64,000 nt of DNA from JBKCUI01 sp052161625 (GCA_052161625.1 CP197412.1), one strand, 5' to 3'. Shown: positions 1 to 9,883, counted from the first letter of the stretch. A program made the numbers and translations. The notes: generated by a model not told the origin, from the letters alone.

Positions 1-1
1 G

Positions 2-328
2 ACCTCCATTCCCAGCAACAAAGCGGCCGGCAAGACCCTGGCCCCTCCTCGCGTGTTGGTCGATACGCTTGAGGCACTGCTCGAGACCCCAGGCCAAGAG
101 TCGCTCGCTTACTTGCTCGCCCTGTTGTTGATTCGTCGCCGCATCCTCACCGAGTTGGAATCCTTTGAATCCTCGATGCAGGAATCCGACCTGGATGATC
201 CGACTCACATGGAACTGCGATTCGCTGCCGACGATCGAGTGCTGGACGTTCCAATCGTACCGGCCGACCAGGAGCAGTCCTCCGTATTGCAGGCGAAGCT
301 GACGGAGTTGCTCTATGCCGAGGAATAG
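2..328 (+). CDS. 3' end of a hypothetical protein, truncated by the window edge
   Basis: The frame is open from the first bases of the window to a TAG at 326-328, so the true start lies upstream; a GTG at 53 is only an internal candidate. The visible part has a hydrophobic helix (SLAYLLALLLIRRRIL) followed by an acidic tail rich in Asp, Glu and Gln. No family is recognised. Its last 14 bases overlap the start of the next gene, which suggests translational coupling and a shared transcript with the exported protein and two-component genes downstream. The acidic coiled tail could be a protein-interaction segment, but that is inference. Confidence 0.6.
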   Translation, partial: TSIPSNKAAGKTLAPPRVLVDTLEALLETPGQESLAYLLALLLIRRRILTELESFESSMQESDLDDPTHMELRFAADDRVLDVPIVPADQEQSSVLQAKLTELLYAEE

Positions 329-1298
329 TCTCTTAAAAAGAAAAACCGTTCTCGGCCTGCTACCGATCTGGTGGTCCATTGTGATTTTGTTCGTGTCGAC
401 AGGTGCTACCTGTCTTCCCAAACGTTCTATTCCCGAATTCCAACCGACGCAACTTTTTCAATCGCCTCCCTCCGTGGAGCAATTGGCAGAGGTTCTCAAT
501 CGCTCGAATACGATCCAATCGCTGCAATCCAATTCGGTCGCCGTTCGCGTGAACAATGATCTCAATCTCAATGCCAATCTAACCTGGCTCCGCCCCAAGT
601 ACTTTCGGATGACGGGGACCGTCGCAGGTTTCAAAGGCTTTGACCTCGGTAGCAACAACGAAGCCTTTTGGATGAGCGTCCGAAGCGGGATGACCCCGGA
701 ACTCTACTTCGCGAGGCACGACCAGTTCGATGCGCAAATCAACCGACGCATTTTGCCTGTGTCCCCCATCTGGATCATCGAAGCGTTGGGAATCAACTCG
801 CTGGATACCTATCAGATGGTGCAGGCACCTGTTACGCAAGCCGATGGGTTATGGCAAATCACGACCTCAGTCCCTTCTCCCGCCGGCAATTATCTTCGAA
901 CACTGGTGATCGATCCTCTCTATGGTCTGACCCGTCAGGTTTTTTTAAGAGACCCATCCGGCCGATTGATTGCGAATGCGTTTCAATCGGATCATCAATA
1001 TTACGGTGCGGTACAAACATCGCTCCCGCACAAGATCAAGATTCAGATGATTCCAGGCTCGAACGATCCTCCCTTGGAATTGGATCTGACAGTTGGATCG
1101 TACGTAGTCAACGGCATGAACGGAGACCCCGGCACCCAGTTTACATTCCCGAGTACGAGCGGCCATCAAGTCATCAATCTAGTCGAATTGACCAATGGCG
1201 ATCCCCAAGCGATCGTTAGTCCGCCCGTCGCTCCTCCTCAAGCCTTCCCGCGCGCTAGCTATCGAGGCGTCACGTGGGATAACGCGATCGTTCGTTAA
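315..1298 (+). CDS. Exported LolA/DUF4292-like protein of unknown function
   Basis: The protein has 327 residues with a basic N-terminus and one hydrophobic segment (about residues 14-32) ending near a cysteine (STGATC), so it is exported and possibly a lipoprotein, although the lipobox is imperfect. The rest is beta-rich: an early NRSNTIQSLQS helix, a region resembling lipoprotein carriers (RPKYFRMTGTVAGF), and a later LPHKIKIQM strand. This pattern resembles the LolA/LolB half-barrel fold seen in DUF4292-type proteins, which bind lipid chains, but no catalytic residue can be named. It overlaps the preceding gene by 14 bases and ends 10 bases before the histidine kinase start, so it is probably co-transcribed with the two-component system. 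A role in envelope lipid handling or in sensing for that kinase is inference. Confidence 0.65.
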   Translation: MPRNSLLKRKTVLGLLPIWWSIVILFVSTGATCLPKRSIPEFQPTQLFQSPPSVEQLAEVLNRSNTIQSLQSNSVAVRVNNDLNLNANLTWLRPKYFRMTGTVAGFKGFDLGSNNEAFWMSVRSGMTPELYFARHDQFDAQINRRILPVSPIWIIEALGINSLDTYQMVQAPVTQADGLWQITTSVPSPAGNYLRTLVIDPLYGLTRQVFLRDPSGRLIANAFQSDHQYYGAVQTSLPHKIKIQMIPGSNDPPLELDLTVGSYVVNGMNGDPGTQFTFPSTSGHQVINLVELTNGDPQAIVSPPVAPPQAFPRASYRGVTWDNAIVR

Positions 1299-1308
1299 GG
1301 AGTTCGCA

Positions 1309-2988
1309 ATGTGGATCCCCAACGTTCCGAACTGGACGATTCGAAAGAAGCTACTCGTCTCCATGGTCGTCCTCGGTCTGGTGATCGCCGTTTTAGGCTA
1401 CAGCAGTTTCCGAGGGGTCTACGCCTATCGCGATTTGGCCGCCACGCTTGGAGAGCGCGCTTTGGAAATGCCGATGACCGCTGCGCTGACGCGTTCGATC
1501 GACGCATTGCGAAACCAAGATCGCACGATTGACATCAAGGAGCCGATGAAGTTTCGGCTGGATCGTGAATACGAGCGAGAGATGCGAAGCCTCCAATTCC
1601 AAAAGGGGCTAGAGCATGTTCGCAGCGTTCTCAGCCGATATCGGGCCCGATTGGAATCCTCCGACGAGGACGAACTCTTCTTGGCGGACCGCTCACAAGA
1701 ACTGGCGCTGGTTGCCGAAATCAGCGAACTCATTCAAGAAATCGATTCACAACAACGATCGGTCCTCCGAGAGAACCTCGACGCCCCATCGGTTCAGCAC
1801 TTGCAGGAACAATTGGCCAAGCTTTCCAATTTGGCTCACGAGCTTCCTATGTTGCTCGCGGAAAAGATGTCTAGTTTTCGAGAAGATGTGCGAGATCGCT
1901 ATCGGACTTGGATCGTGCTGACTTGGAGCAGCGCGTTACTGGCGGGGGTGATGCTGATCGGCCTGATCAGCTACGCGAGGCGAGCGGTGATTCGGCCATT
2001 CAAAGAGTTGCTGGCTGGTGCACGACGCGTGGCCGCCGGAGACTTCACCATTCGAATTGGAGCGGACAGCAAAGACGAGTTGGCGGAGTTGGCAGACGCG
2101 ATCAACTTGGGGGTCGCCAGCTTTCTCAGCATCCAACGCGATCTTCACGAACAAGTTCGAGAGAGGTCGCGCGAAGTCATTCGGAACGAGCAACTCGCGA
2201 GCGTTGGATTCCTAGCGGCAGGCGTGGCGCATGAAATCAACAATCCGCTGGCATCGATCGCTTGGAGTGCCGAAGCGCTCGAGTCTCGGCTGCATCGCAT
2301 TCTGCACGCGACCTCGGGCCAATCTCAACCAGATGAGTCGACCGGTGTCGATGTGGATACGTTGAAGACGTATTTGCGACGGATCCAAGACGAGGCCTTT
2401 CGCTGCAAGGGCATTACCGAACGGCTCCTCGATTTCTCTCGTCTTGGAACCGAGGAACGTCGTCAGTATGTCGATCTCGCGGAACTGATCGAAGACGTCG
2501 TTGGAATGGTTCGGCACCTAGGCCAATTCCGTTCGAAGAAAATCGAGTTCAATCCGGGTCCCGCTGCCATGATGGCTTGGGCAAGCCCCCAGGAGATGAA
2601 ACAAGTCGTTTTGAATCTTCTAACCAACGCGTTGGAATCGCTCGATCCGAACCGACCCGATGGCTTGGTCACCATCACCATCGAACAACAAAATGAGCAA
2701 ATCGAATTTGCTATCCAAGACAACGGGAGCGGTATGACCGAAGAAGTTCTCCAGCATCTCTTCGAGCCCTTTTTTACACGCCGTCGGGATGGACGTGGAA
2801 CGGGATTAGGACTACCTATCACCAGCCGAATCATCGCCGATCACGGTGGCCATATCGCGGCCAAGAGCTTGGGCGCCGGAAATGGATCTCGCTTCGAAGT
2901 GCGAATCCCTTGCCAGCCCTCCGAATCCAAACACACCACATCAAACCATTCCCCTTCGTCGCCCCGGGAGTCCCGTTATGCAGCATGA
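1309..2988 (+). CDS. Membrane sensor histidine kinase (HAMP, HisKA, HATPase)
   Basis: The protein has 559 residues from the ATG at 1309, which follows an AAGGAG ribosome binding site at 1297-1302; the open frame extends further upstream but that part lies inside the previous gene. Two membrane segments (about 15-35 and 201-222) flank a helical extracytoplasmic sensor of about 165 residues. A HAMP region follows, then the phosphoacceptor motif GVAHEINNPLAS with His308, an N box (QVVLNLLTNALESL, about 433-446), a G1 box (DNGSGM) and a GTGLGL box at about 497-502. This is the NtrB/ZraS-like class that usually pairs with sigma-54 activators. Its last 11 bases overlap the start of exactly such a regulator, which is very likely its partner. 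The signal sensed is unknown. Confidence 0.95.
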   Translation: MWIPNVPNWTIRKKLLVSMVVLGLVIAVLGYSSFRGVYAYRDLAATLGERALEMPMTAALTRSIDALRNQDRTIDIKEPMKFRLDREYEREMRSLQFQKGLEHVRSVLSRYRARLESSDEDELFLADRSQELALVAEISELIQEIDSQQRSVLRENLDAPSVQHLQEQLAKLSNLAHELPMLLAEKMSSFREDVRDRYRTWIVLTWSSALLAGVMLIGLISYARRAVIRPFKELLAGARRVAAGDFTIRIGADSKDELAELADAINLGVASFLSIQRDLHEQVRERSREVIRNEQLASVGFLAAGVAHEINNPLASIAWSAEALESRLHRILHATSGQSQPDESTGVDVDTLKTYLRRIQDEAFRCKGITERLLDFSRLGTEERRQYVDLAELIEDVVGMVRHLGQFRSKKIEFNPGPAAMMAWASPQEMKQVVLNLLTNALESLDPNRPDGLVTITIEQQNEQIEFAIQDNGSGMTEEVLQHLFEPFFTRRRDGRGTGLGLPITSRIIADHGGHIAAKSLGAGNGSRFEVRIPCQPSESKHTTSNHSPSSPRESRYAA

Positions 2989-4351
2989 ACCCCTGTCCAT
3001 TCTTTTCGTGGACGATGAAACCTCCCTTCAAGAACTGATGCGCATGGAGATCCCCCACATGGGGCACCGGGTAACGGTATGTCCCGATGGATTGACCGCT
3101 ATTGCTGCGATGGAAAAGGACACATTCGATTGCATGATCGTCGATCTCGACATGCCCGGCATGAATGGCCTGCAAGTCATCGAGCGGGCATCGAAAATGG
3201 CCCCCACGATGGATTGCGTTGTCCTCACGGGTAAGCAATCGCTGGAGTCCGCGGTCTTCGCATTGAAATATGGTGTCATCGACTACATCGGCAAGCCATG
3301 CAAGCTTTCCGAGATGAACGAACTATTCGAGCGAGTGCGTGCGAGGCGAGGACTGAAACTCCACACCCTGGCCCTTCAAAAGGCACAACAACCGCAAAAC
3401 TCTCGCACGGTGTTGATCGGACAATCCGAGGAGATGAAGACCATCGCGAACTTGGTCTCCAAGGTTGCCAAGACCAACAGCTCCGTCTTGATCCGAGGAG
3501 AAACAGGTTGTGGGAAGGAGCTGGTCGCGCGTTCTGTTCACGAACATAGCTTGAGAGCTAACCGCGCCTTCGTCGCCGTCAACTGTGGCGCCCTCCCAGA
3601 GCACTTGATCGAAAGCGAACTCTTTGGACACAAAAAGGGAGCCTTCACCGGAGCCGATTCTCAGAGGGATGGTCTCTTTCATGAAGCCGACGGGGGCACA
3701 ATCTTCTTGGATGAAATCGGCGAGCTCCCTCTCCCCATGCAAGCCAAATTATTGCGAGTCCTGGAGAGCGGTGATATCCGTCGAGTTGGCGATAACGAGG
3801 TCCATCATGTTGATGTACGCGTCGTTTGCGCCACGCACCGAAATCTCGAGCAAATGGTCGAAGAGCAAACCTTTCGAGAAGACTTGATGTTTCGCGTCAA
3901 CACATTCGAAATCCATGTCCCTTCCTTGCGAGAACGCGCCGACGATGTCATGCTCCTCGCGCGGCATTTGTATTTGCGTCACCATCCTGAGCACGATTCC
4001 ATCGCAGAACTCTTTGACGAAGAAACCATCGCCGCATTCAAACAGCATCCCTGGCCGGGCAACGTAAGAGAACTCGCCAATGTCGTCGAATATGCGACGA
4101 TCCTTTGCGACAAACCTCCTATTGGACTGAAACATCTCCCCAAGCATTTCTGTGACAAGCGGATGAAGCGAGAAGTCCGCGCCAGCATGCCCGCTCTCAC
4201 CCTGCGAGACATGGAAGTCCTCGCGGTGCAAGAAGCCATCGATCGGCACAACGGGAACAAGCCCGCCGCGGCCGAGGAGCTGGGGATCAGCTTGAAAACG
4301 CTTTACAACAAACTCAATCAAGCGGAACCAGGCCGGAGGGCAGCCGTCTAG
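2978..4351 (+). CDS. Sigma-54-dependent response regulator, NtrC family
   Basis: The protein has 457 residues from the ATG at 2978. The N-terminal receiver has the acidic pair Asp12/Asp13, phosphoacceptor Asp56 (VDLDMPG) and Lys106. The AAA+ domain has Walker A GETGCGKE (174-181), the sigma-54 contact loop GAFTGA (221-226) and Walker B GGTIFLDEIGEL. The C-terminus is a Fis-type helix-turn-helix (LGISLKTLYNKL). It therefore activates RNA polymerase carrying sigma-54 when phosphorylated by the overlapping histidine kinase gene. A longer reading frame starts at 2846 but lies inside the kinase gene; the start at 2978 begins a normal receiver domain. Target promoters are not evident: I found no convincing TGGCAC-TTGC pair in the window. 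Confidence 0.95.
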   Translation: MQHEPLSILFVDDETSLQELMRMEIPHMGHRVTVCPDGLTAIAAMEKDTFDCMIVDLDMPGMNGLQVIERASKMAPTMDCVVLTGKQSLESAVFALKYGVIDYIGKPCKLSEMNELFERVRARRGLKLHTLALQKAQQPQNSRTVLIGQSEEMKTIANLVSKVAKTNSSVLIRGETGCGKELVARSVHEHSLRANRAFVAVNCGALPEHLIESELFGHKKGAFTGADSQRDGLFHEADGGTIFLDEIGELPLPMQAKLLRVLESGDIRRVGDNEVHHVDVRVVCATHRNLEQMVEEQTFREDLMFRVNTFEIHVPSLRERADDVMLLARHLYLRHHPEHDSIAELFDEETIAAFKQHPWPGNVRELANVVEYATILCDKPPIGLKHLPKHFCDKRMKREVRASMPALTLRDMEVLAVQEAIDRHNGNKPAAAEELGISLKTLYNKLNQAEPGRRAAV

Positions 4352-4367
4352 GCAGGTCCGTTCCAAA

Positions 4368-4390
4368 CGGGGCGATTCAGAATCGCTCCG
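4368..4390 (+). terminator. Strong hairpin after the two-component genes
   Basis: A 10-bp stem with one G-T wobble (4368-4377 with 4381-4390) and a 3-base loop begins 17 bases after the stop of the sigma-54 activator. There is no T run behind it, so it is a stem-loop that may stop transcription or protect the 3' end rather than a classical intrinsic terminator. Confidence 0.4.
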
Positions 4391-4475
4391 TATCCCCCGC
4401 GTTGGGAGCGAGCTATGATATTGGGGTGTTTCGCCATGTTACACAAGCCAGTGTTCACCCTCCCCGTGGCTCGCT

Positions 4476-7367
4476 ATGCTCCACTTCCCACGATTGCAGT
4501 TTCCCCTCTGCCTTGTGCTCGTCGCGCTCTGTCAAACCATTGACAGGAGTGTTGCAGAGGAAGAACCCGCGCCCGCATTCTTTCGCGGTGTGAACTTGAA
4601 CGGACCGCCGATCACCATCGATGGAAACCCATGGGATGGGAACGATGCACCATGGGTCGAGTGCTCCGATCGGGGATTTGAGAGCCAATCCATTCCGTTA
4701 AAACCCGAGATCGATGACGCCCGGGCCAAGATGATTCGAAGCAGTCGATGGGGAGGCAATCGCGTCACATTGAACCAGCTCCCTACCGGCCGATACACGT
4801 TGTTCTTATACGTCTGGGAAGACAACAACTCGGAAACCTACAATATCTCGATCGACGGACGCGAAGTCGTCTCTCAATACAAAAGCGGCAGCGCAGGGCA
4901 CTGGGAAAAATTGGGACCTTGGTTTGTCTCCCCCAAGAACGGAAGTGTCACAGTTTCCAGCAAGGGAGGTGCGGCCAATTTTTCCGGAATCGAGATTTGG
5001 AAGGGAGAAGTCGATGGCTTGGAAGCATCGATTTCAGATGAGGATCTCGCGTTCTTTGAAAAGCGAATCCGTCCTCTCCTCGTCGAGAAGTGTTACGAGT
5101 GCCACAGCAGTGACTCGGAAGAGCTTGGAGGAAATCTTCTCGTCGATTCTCGCGGGACGATTCGTCGCGGTGGTTCTCTAGGTCCAGCCGTCGTGCCGCG
5201 CGATGAGAAGAAGAGCTTGCTCCTCCAAGCAGTCCGCTACCAAGACGACTTGCAAATGCCTCCGGACGAAAAGCTGTCAAAGGAACAGATTGCAGATCTC
5301 GCGCATTGGATTCGCATCGGTGCTCCCGATCCGCGCGCGGCGGTCACCAAGCACGCGGGAAAGAAAGTCGATTTAGAATCGGCTCGTCAATTTTGGTCGC
5401 TGCGTCCTCTTGAAAAACCACAGGTCCCTTCGGTGCAGCAGCCGGAGTGGCCTGTCACCGAGATCGACCGTTTCATTCTTCGATCGCTCGAATCGAAAGA
5501 GTTAAATCCAGCTCCCCTCGCCGACAAACGAACGCTTCTGCGAAGAGCGACGTACGACCTTACCGGTCTGCCTCCTACGCAATCTGAACTCGAAGCGTTT
5601 CTCCAAGACGAATCCGCAGAGGCCTTTGCGACCGTGGTCGATCGATTGCTCGAATCGCCACAATACGGCATCCGATGGGGAAGGCATTGGCTGGATGTCG
5701 TTCGCTACTCCGATACCGCTGGGGACAACTCGGATTTCCCAATCCCTCAAATGGCGCGCTATCGAGACTGGGTCATCGAAGCGTTCAACCGAGATTTACC
5801 TTACGATGAATTCGTACGGGATCAGATCGCTGGCGATCTTCGCGGTGGCGAAAACGAAACGGAGCGCCAGTCCCGTATCGTCGCCACGGGTTACTTGGCG
5901 AACTCGCGACGTTTCGGCTCGCGAGTCGATGACTATCCTTGGCACTTAACGATCGAAGACACCATCGATAATCTCGGTCGAGCTTTTCTCGGTATCACGA
6001 TCAACTGCGCTCGCTGTCACGATCACAAATTCGATCCGATCACCGCGCAGGACTACTACGGTCTTTATGGAATCTTTGCCAGCACGCAGTACCCGTGGCC
6101 AGGTATCGAACTCGATCAAAAACAACGAGACTTCATCCCGCTCGTCCCAATATCCGAGCTTGCAGTTGCCATGAGCAAGCAGTCGGAGCGAGACAAGGAA
6201 TTGGCTAGGCTCCGCGAACAAGTCCAGAAACGGAAGAAGGAGTTGGAGAAGGCAAACAAAGAGCAAAAGGCGATAGCGGAAAAGGCATTCCGGGACGCAG
6301 AACAGGAAGCCGCGGCATTCGCCAATCAGCCCCCCCTCTTCGAAACCGCGTATGCGGTGACCGATCAAGAGTCGCCACAGGATGCTGCGGTCCAATTCAA
6401 AGGGGAACCCACCAAACCTGGCGATATCGTCCGGCGGAGATTTCCAATCGTACTTGGGGGCGGAGATCTGCCGACGGAATGCCGCGAAAGCGGGCGTCGA
6501 GAACTCGCCGAATGGATCGTATCCGATAGCAATCCGCTTACGGCGCGCGTGATCGCCAACCGTGTGTGGCAATACCATTTCGGACGGGGGATCGTCCCAA
6601 CACCGAATGACTTTGGAAAGCAAGGCAAACCTCCGACCCACCCCGAGCTTCTCGATTATCTCGCGTGCAGGCTGAAGGAGCATGGTTGGTCGATCAAGCA
6701 ATTGCATCGAGACATCATGCTCTCTCGCGTCTACCAACTATCGAGCTTTCGCGATGCCAAGGCGATGGACTTGGACCCCAGCAACGAATTTCTCGCCGGG
6801 TTTCGACGCCAACGACTCGATGCCGAATCCATTCGCGACACGCTGCTCCACCTCGGAGGGAATCTGAATCTGACGCCCGCAGCACCCCATCCCTTCCCAC
6901 CTCCTTCGAGCTGGAAGTACACGCAGCACAATCCGTTCAAAGCTGTTTACGAATCGGTACACCGAAGCGTTTATCTCATGACGCAACGAATCCAACGCCA
7001 TCCCTTTCTCGCGACATTCGACGGGGCGGATCCTTCGACAAGCACTGGTTCGCGTTCGTCTACCACGACCCCGATCCAAGCTCTGACGCTTCTGAACGAC
7101 CCACTCGTGCATCAGCAAGCCGAGCGTATTGCTCAACGCATCTTGGAACATGCACCGGAACAACAGAGCCGAATTCGGTTTGCCTACCAACACATCCTAG
7201 GTCGCCCCGCATCGGAGGATGAAATGGACGCGTCGAGTCGGTTGCTCCTGGCAGCCGCACACGCGGCGCGCGAAGCAGGTGGTTCGGAGAACGATTCACA
7301 GCGCGAAGCGTGGTTCGCCCTGGTGCGCGCCATGCTCCGTCTCAATGAATTCGTTTATATCGATTAA
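4476..7367 (+). CDS. Planctomycete cytochrome-c / DUF1549 / DUF1553 protein
   Basis: The 963-residue exported protein has a signal peptide (about 1-27), a beta-rich carbohydrate-binding-like region (about 34-175), and a planctomycete cytochrome C domain (about 190-290) with heme motif CYECH at 206-210 and a conserved MPP (DDLQMPPDEK) that may supply the distal methionine. A DUF1549 domain (about 325-545) follows, with a second CxxCH motif (CARCH, 511-515), then a charged coiled coil (about 566-615) and a DUF1553 domain (about 650-940). This architecture is nearly restricted to Planctomycetes and relatives. The gene is 13 bases upstream of a DUF1501 gene, the usual partner. The biochemical role is unproven; the family is often linked to polysaccharide breakdown in the periplasm. 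Two possible heme sites suggest redox function. Confidence 0.93.
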   Translation: MLHFPRLQFPLCLVLVALCQTIDRSVAEEEPAPAFFRGVNLNGPPITIDGNPWDGNDAPWVECSDRGFESQSIPLKPEIDDARAKMIRSSRWGGNRVTLNQLPTGRYTLFLYVWEDNNSETYNISIDGREVVSQYKSGSAGHWEKLGPWFVSPKNGSVTVSSKGGAANFSGIEIWKGEVDGLEASISDEDLAFFEKRIRPLLVEKCYECHSSDSEELGGNLLVDSRGTIRRGGSLGPAVVPRDEKKSLLLQAVRYQDDLQMPPDEKLSKEQIADLAHWIRIGAPDPRAAVTKHAGKKVDLESARQFWSLRPLEKPQVPSVQQPEWPVTEIDRFILRSLESKELNPAPLADKRTLLRRATYDLTGLPPTQSELEAFLQDESAEAFATVVDRLLESPQYGIRWGRHWLDVVRYSDTAGDNSDFPIPQMARYRDWVIEAFNRDLPYDEFVRDQIAGDLRGGENETERQSRIVATGYLANSRRFGSRVDDYPWHLTIEDTIDNLGRAFLGITINCARCHDHKFDPITAQDYYGLYGIFASTQYPWPGIELDQKQRDFIPLVPISELAVAMSKQSERDKELARLREQVQKRKKELEKANKEQKAIAEKAFRDAEQEAAAFANQPPLFETAYAVTDQESPQDAAVQFKGEPTKPGDIVRRRFPIVLGGGDLPTECRESGRRELAEWIVSDSNPLTARVIANRVWQYHFGRGIVPTPNDFGKQGKPPTHPELLDYLACRLKEHGWSIKQLHRDIMLSRVYQLSSFRDAKAMDLDPSNEFLAGFRRQRLDAESIRDTLLHLGGNLNLTPAAPHPFPPPSSWKYTQHNPFKAVYESVHRSVYLMTQRIQRHPFLATFDGADPSTSTGSRSSTTTPIQALTLLNDPLVHQQAERIAQRILEHAPEQQSRIRFAYQHILGRPASEDEMDASSRLLLAAAHAAREAGGSENDSQREAWFALVRAMLRLNEFVYID

Positions 7368-7380
7368 GGAATCCAGCAGC

Positions 7381-8796
7381 ATGGCCCAGTTCCCAACTCC
7401 ATCTTTTCTCTCTTCCCGTCGGGCTGTCTTTCGTTCGCTGTTCGGAGCCTCGCTCATCATGCCGGGAATGCTCGGGGAGCTGCTGGCCGATGGGTCGCCG
7501 TCGGCGCCCCCCATCCCGGGGACCGATCCCCTCACCCCGAAAACTCCTCACTTTCCTCCCAAGGCCAAGCGGGTCATCTTTGTCTTTTCCAATGGGGGTG
7601 CCTCCCATATGGATACCTTCGATTACAAGCCCGAGTTGTTCAAGGCGGATGGAAAAAAGAAAGGGGTCGGAGGTGGACTATCCAATCAGGAACGGGTTCT
7701 CCTCAGGCCGCTATGGGATTTCAAACCTGGAGGAGAGTGCGGCACGCTGGTCAGCGATTTGTTTCCCAACGTCCGCGAGTTGATGGACGACATCTGCGTG
7801 ATTCGTTCCATGAATGGGAACGACAACGAACATTACAATGCGACGTTGGGCATGCATACCGGCTCTTTTTTCTTTTCGCGGCCGAGCATCGGCTCCTGGG
7901 TGAGTTATGGTCTCGGCACCGAGAATCAAAATCTCCCTTCCTTCATCGCGCTCGCCCCGCAAATGCCCTATGCAGGCACGCAGATTTTCAACAATGATTT
8001 CTTGCCAGCCTATCACCAAGGTGTTCGAGTGCTAGGTGGGAGTGAACCCATCCCGAACTTGGCTCCGCGCACACCGTCGCAACGGATACAACAGTTGGAG
8101 CTGGACTTTGCTGACGCGCTCAACAATAAGCACCTTAGCGAACGAGTGAACGACACCGATCTCTCCGCGCGCATTCGCAGCTTTGAAACAGCCTTTCATA
8201 TGCAAAGCGATGCACCCGATGCCTTCGATATCTCGAAAGAGGATGCTCGCACATTGGAGTTGTATGGAGTTTCGAAAGATACCAACGAAGGGTTCGGATG
8301 GATGTGCTTAGTTGCTCGGCGAATGGCGGAACGGGGTGTTCGCTTCATTGAATTGGTCGATGGAAGCAGCAGCCACAATTGGGATCAACATGGAGACATG
8401 GCCGAGCACGCTCAACATGCGAAGAACATTGATAGGCCACTCGCCGGATTGCTGCGCGATTTGAAAGATCGTGGGATGCTCGACGACACCCTCGTCGTCT
8501 GGACAACTGAATTCGGACGCACACCAGGCGTGGATGGCGAAAAGGGACGCGGCCATCATAGCGCGTGCTTCTCCTCCTGGATGGGAGGTGGAGGAATTCG
8601 CGGTGGAATGACCTATGGTGCAACAGACGAAATCGGAGCGACCGTTGCCGAGAATGGTGTTCATGTACACGATTTCCACGCCACGATCCTACATTTGCTC
8701 GGCATCGATCACACCCGATTGACATATCGCTATGCGGGACGAGATTTCCGCCTCACCGATGTAGCCGGTAAAGTGGTAAATGCCATCCTCGCTTGA
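7381..8796 (+). CDS. DUF1501 family exported protein
   Basis: The protein has 471 residues from the ATG at 7381; a longer frame reaches back into the preceding gene but would bury the signal sequence. The N-terminus has an SRRAVFRSLFG segment followed by a hydrophobic stretch, resembling a twin-arginine export signal. The body shows features of the DUF1501 family, which is related to alkaline phosphatase/sulfatase folds: VIFVFSNGGASHMDTFD near the start, LVVWTTEFGRTPGVDG and GRGHHS later, and a final HDFHATILHLLGID. It forms an operon with the cytochrome/DUF1549/DUF1553 gene, as is typical in planctomycetes. The substrate is unknown; the fold relationship suggests a metal-dependent hydrolase acting outside the cytoplasm. 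Confidence 0.93.
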   Translation: MAQFPTPSFLSSRRAVFRSLFGASLIMPGMLGELLADGSPSAPPIPGTDPLTPKTPHFPPKAKRVIFVFSNGGASHMDTFDYKPELFKADGKKKGVGGGLSNQERVLLRPLWDFKPGGECGTLVSDLFPNVRELMDDICVIRSMNGNDNEHYNATLGMHTGSFFFSRPSIGSWVSYGLGTENQNLPSFIALAPQMPYAGTQIFNNDFLPAYHQGVRVLGGSEPIPNLAPRTPSQRIQQLELDFADALNNKHLSERVNDTDLSARIRSFETAFHMQSDAPDAFDISKEDARTLELYGVSKDTNEGFGWMCLVARRMAERGVRFIELVDGSSSHNWDQHGDMAEHAQHAKNIDRPLAGLLRDLKDRGMLDDTLVVWTTEFGRTPGVDGEKGRGHHSACFSSWMGGGGIRGGMTYGATDEIGATVAENGVHVHDFHATILHLLGIDHTRLTYRYAGRDFRLTDVAGKVVNAILA

Positions 8797-8863
8797 TCCT
8801 CCCACCCGCCCCGGTCGCATCCTCACCTCCTATTGCCCTTTTCTTCCACCGCGAGATTTCATC

Positions 8864-9799
8864 ATGCGAACCTATTCCTGCTTTGTCATCCTTCTCGGGG
8901 CCATCGGCAACCTGACCCTGGACTGCCTGGGTACAGGATCTCGGCAGGCGATCGCGCAAGAAGTCCGTTCCGTTGCCGATTGGGAGTCGCGTTTCCCGGG
9001 TATCAAAGTCAAATTGGATGCGATGGGATACCTGCAAGCAGCCGACTTGTCCAAATGTCCGTTGTCCGACGCCAAAGGGGCCGGCGACGAGCTGCTGGCA
9101 TTCTTACCGAAACAGACGAAGCTGCGAAACCTGACACTGAGTGGCCGAGGTATATCCGCAGCGGGATTGGAGCATGTTTCCAAATGCGTGAATCTAGGGG
9201 CACTTTCTATCCTTGACGGTTCTATCAACGATGAAGATCTATCGATTCTTCGGACTTTGACCAAGCTGAAAGAACTCTCCTTGGTGCGATTGGAACTTGG
9301 CAATCGGTGCTTGGCCCCCTTTGTTAACAATCCATCCCTAACCAAACTTCGCGTCCGAGGAGCAGACGGGGTGACCGATCAAGCCTTCGGTGCGTATTTG
9401 CCCAACTTCGCGAACCTCGTGTCGCTGGAGTTGAGCGAGTTGGCGATTGGTGATGCGTCCCTCGACACAATAGCCAAACTGCCCAAGCTGAGCGAATTGA
9501 ACTTGATGAGAACGCGTGTGACAAGCAATGGCTTGAGGAAGCTCGCAGGGTTACCCCTCAAAAAGCTCAACCTCGACGATATCTCTACCGTGGGTGATGA
9601 AGCGATCCCAGCCATCCTCGCCATCCCAACCCTCGAGTTTCTCCACGTTGGCAAAACGAAAATCACCGATCGAGGTGTGGCCAAGTTGAGCGACTTGAAG
9701 AATCTTAAAGATCTCCTGATCAATGACACCGCTGTCAGCGAGAAAGCCCTTGCCGAACTTCAAGCCAAACTTCCCGATCTCAAGATCAAATCCAAATAG
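8864..9799 (+). CDS. Exported leucine-rich repeat protein
   Basis: The protein has 311 residues from the ATG at 8864, chosen because it begins a clear signal peptide (MRTYSCFVILLGAIGNLTL); the open frame extends back to 8780 inside the previous gene. Repeats of about 23-25 residues (LRNLTLSGRGIS, LKELSLVRLELG, LVSLELSELAIG, LSELNLMRTRVT, LEFLHVGKTKIT, LKDLLINDTAVS) give at least eight leucine-rich repeats. Such proteins bind other proteins; planctomycetes encode many of them in the envelope. It follows the DUF1501 gene by 67 bases on the same strand and may share its transcript. No partner can be named. Confidence 0.85.
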   Translation: MRTYSCFVILLGAIGNLTLDCLGTGSRQAIAQEVRSVADWESRFPGIKVKLDAMGYLQAADLSKCPLSDAKGAGDELLAFLPKQTKLRNLTLSGRGISAAGLEHVSKCVNLGALSILDGSINDEDLSILRTLTKLKELSLVRLELGNRCLAPFVNNPSLTKLRVRGADGVTDQAFGAYLPNFANLVSLELSELAIGDASLDTIAKLPKLSELNLMRTRVTSNGLRKLAGLPLKKLNLDDISTVGDEAIPAILAIPTLEFLHVGKTKITDRGVAKLSDLKNLKDLLINDTAVSEKALAELQAKLPDLKIKSK

Positions 9800-9883
9800 C
9801 CCTTGGGATAGCCATCGAGCCAGCAGCAGATCCCTTTTTGGGTCCCTTTGCGGAGCCGCTTGCAGACCTAATTGCGGGTCGGA

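Noticed and set aside
9827..9847. Possible terminator between the LRR and DUF4159 genes
   Set aside because: The GATCCC/GGGTC stem is short and the T run forms the loop, not a tail, so it is not convincing.
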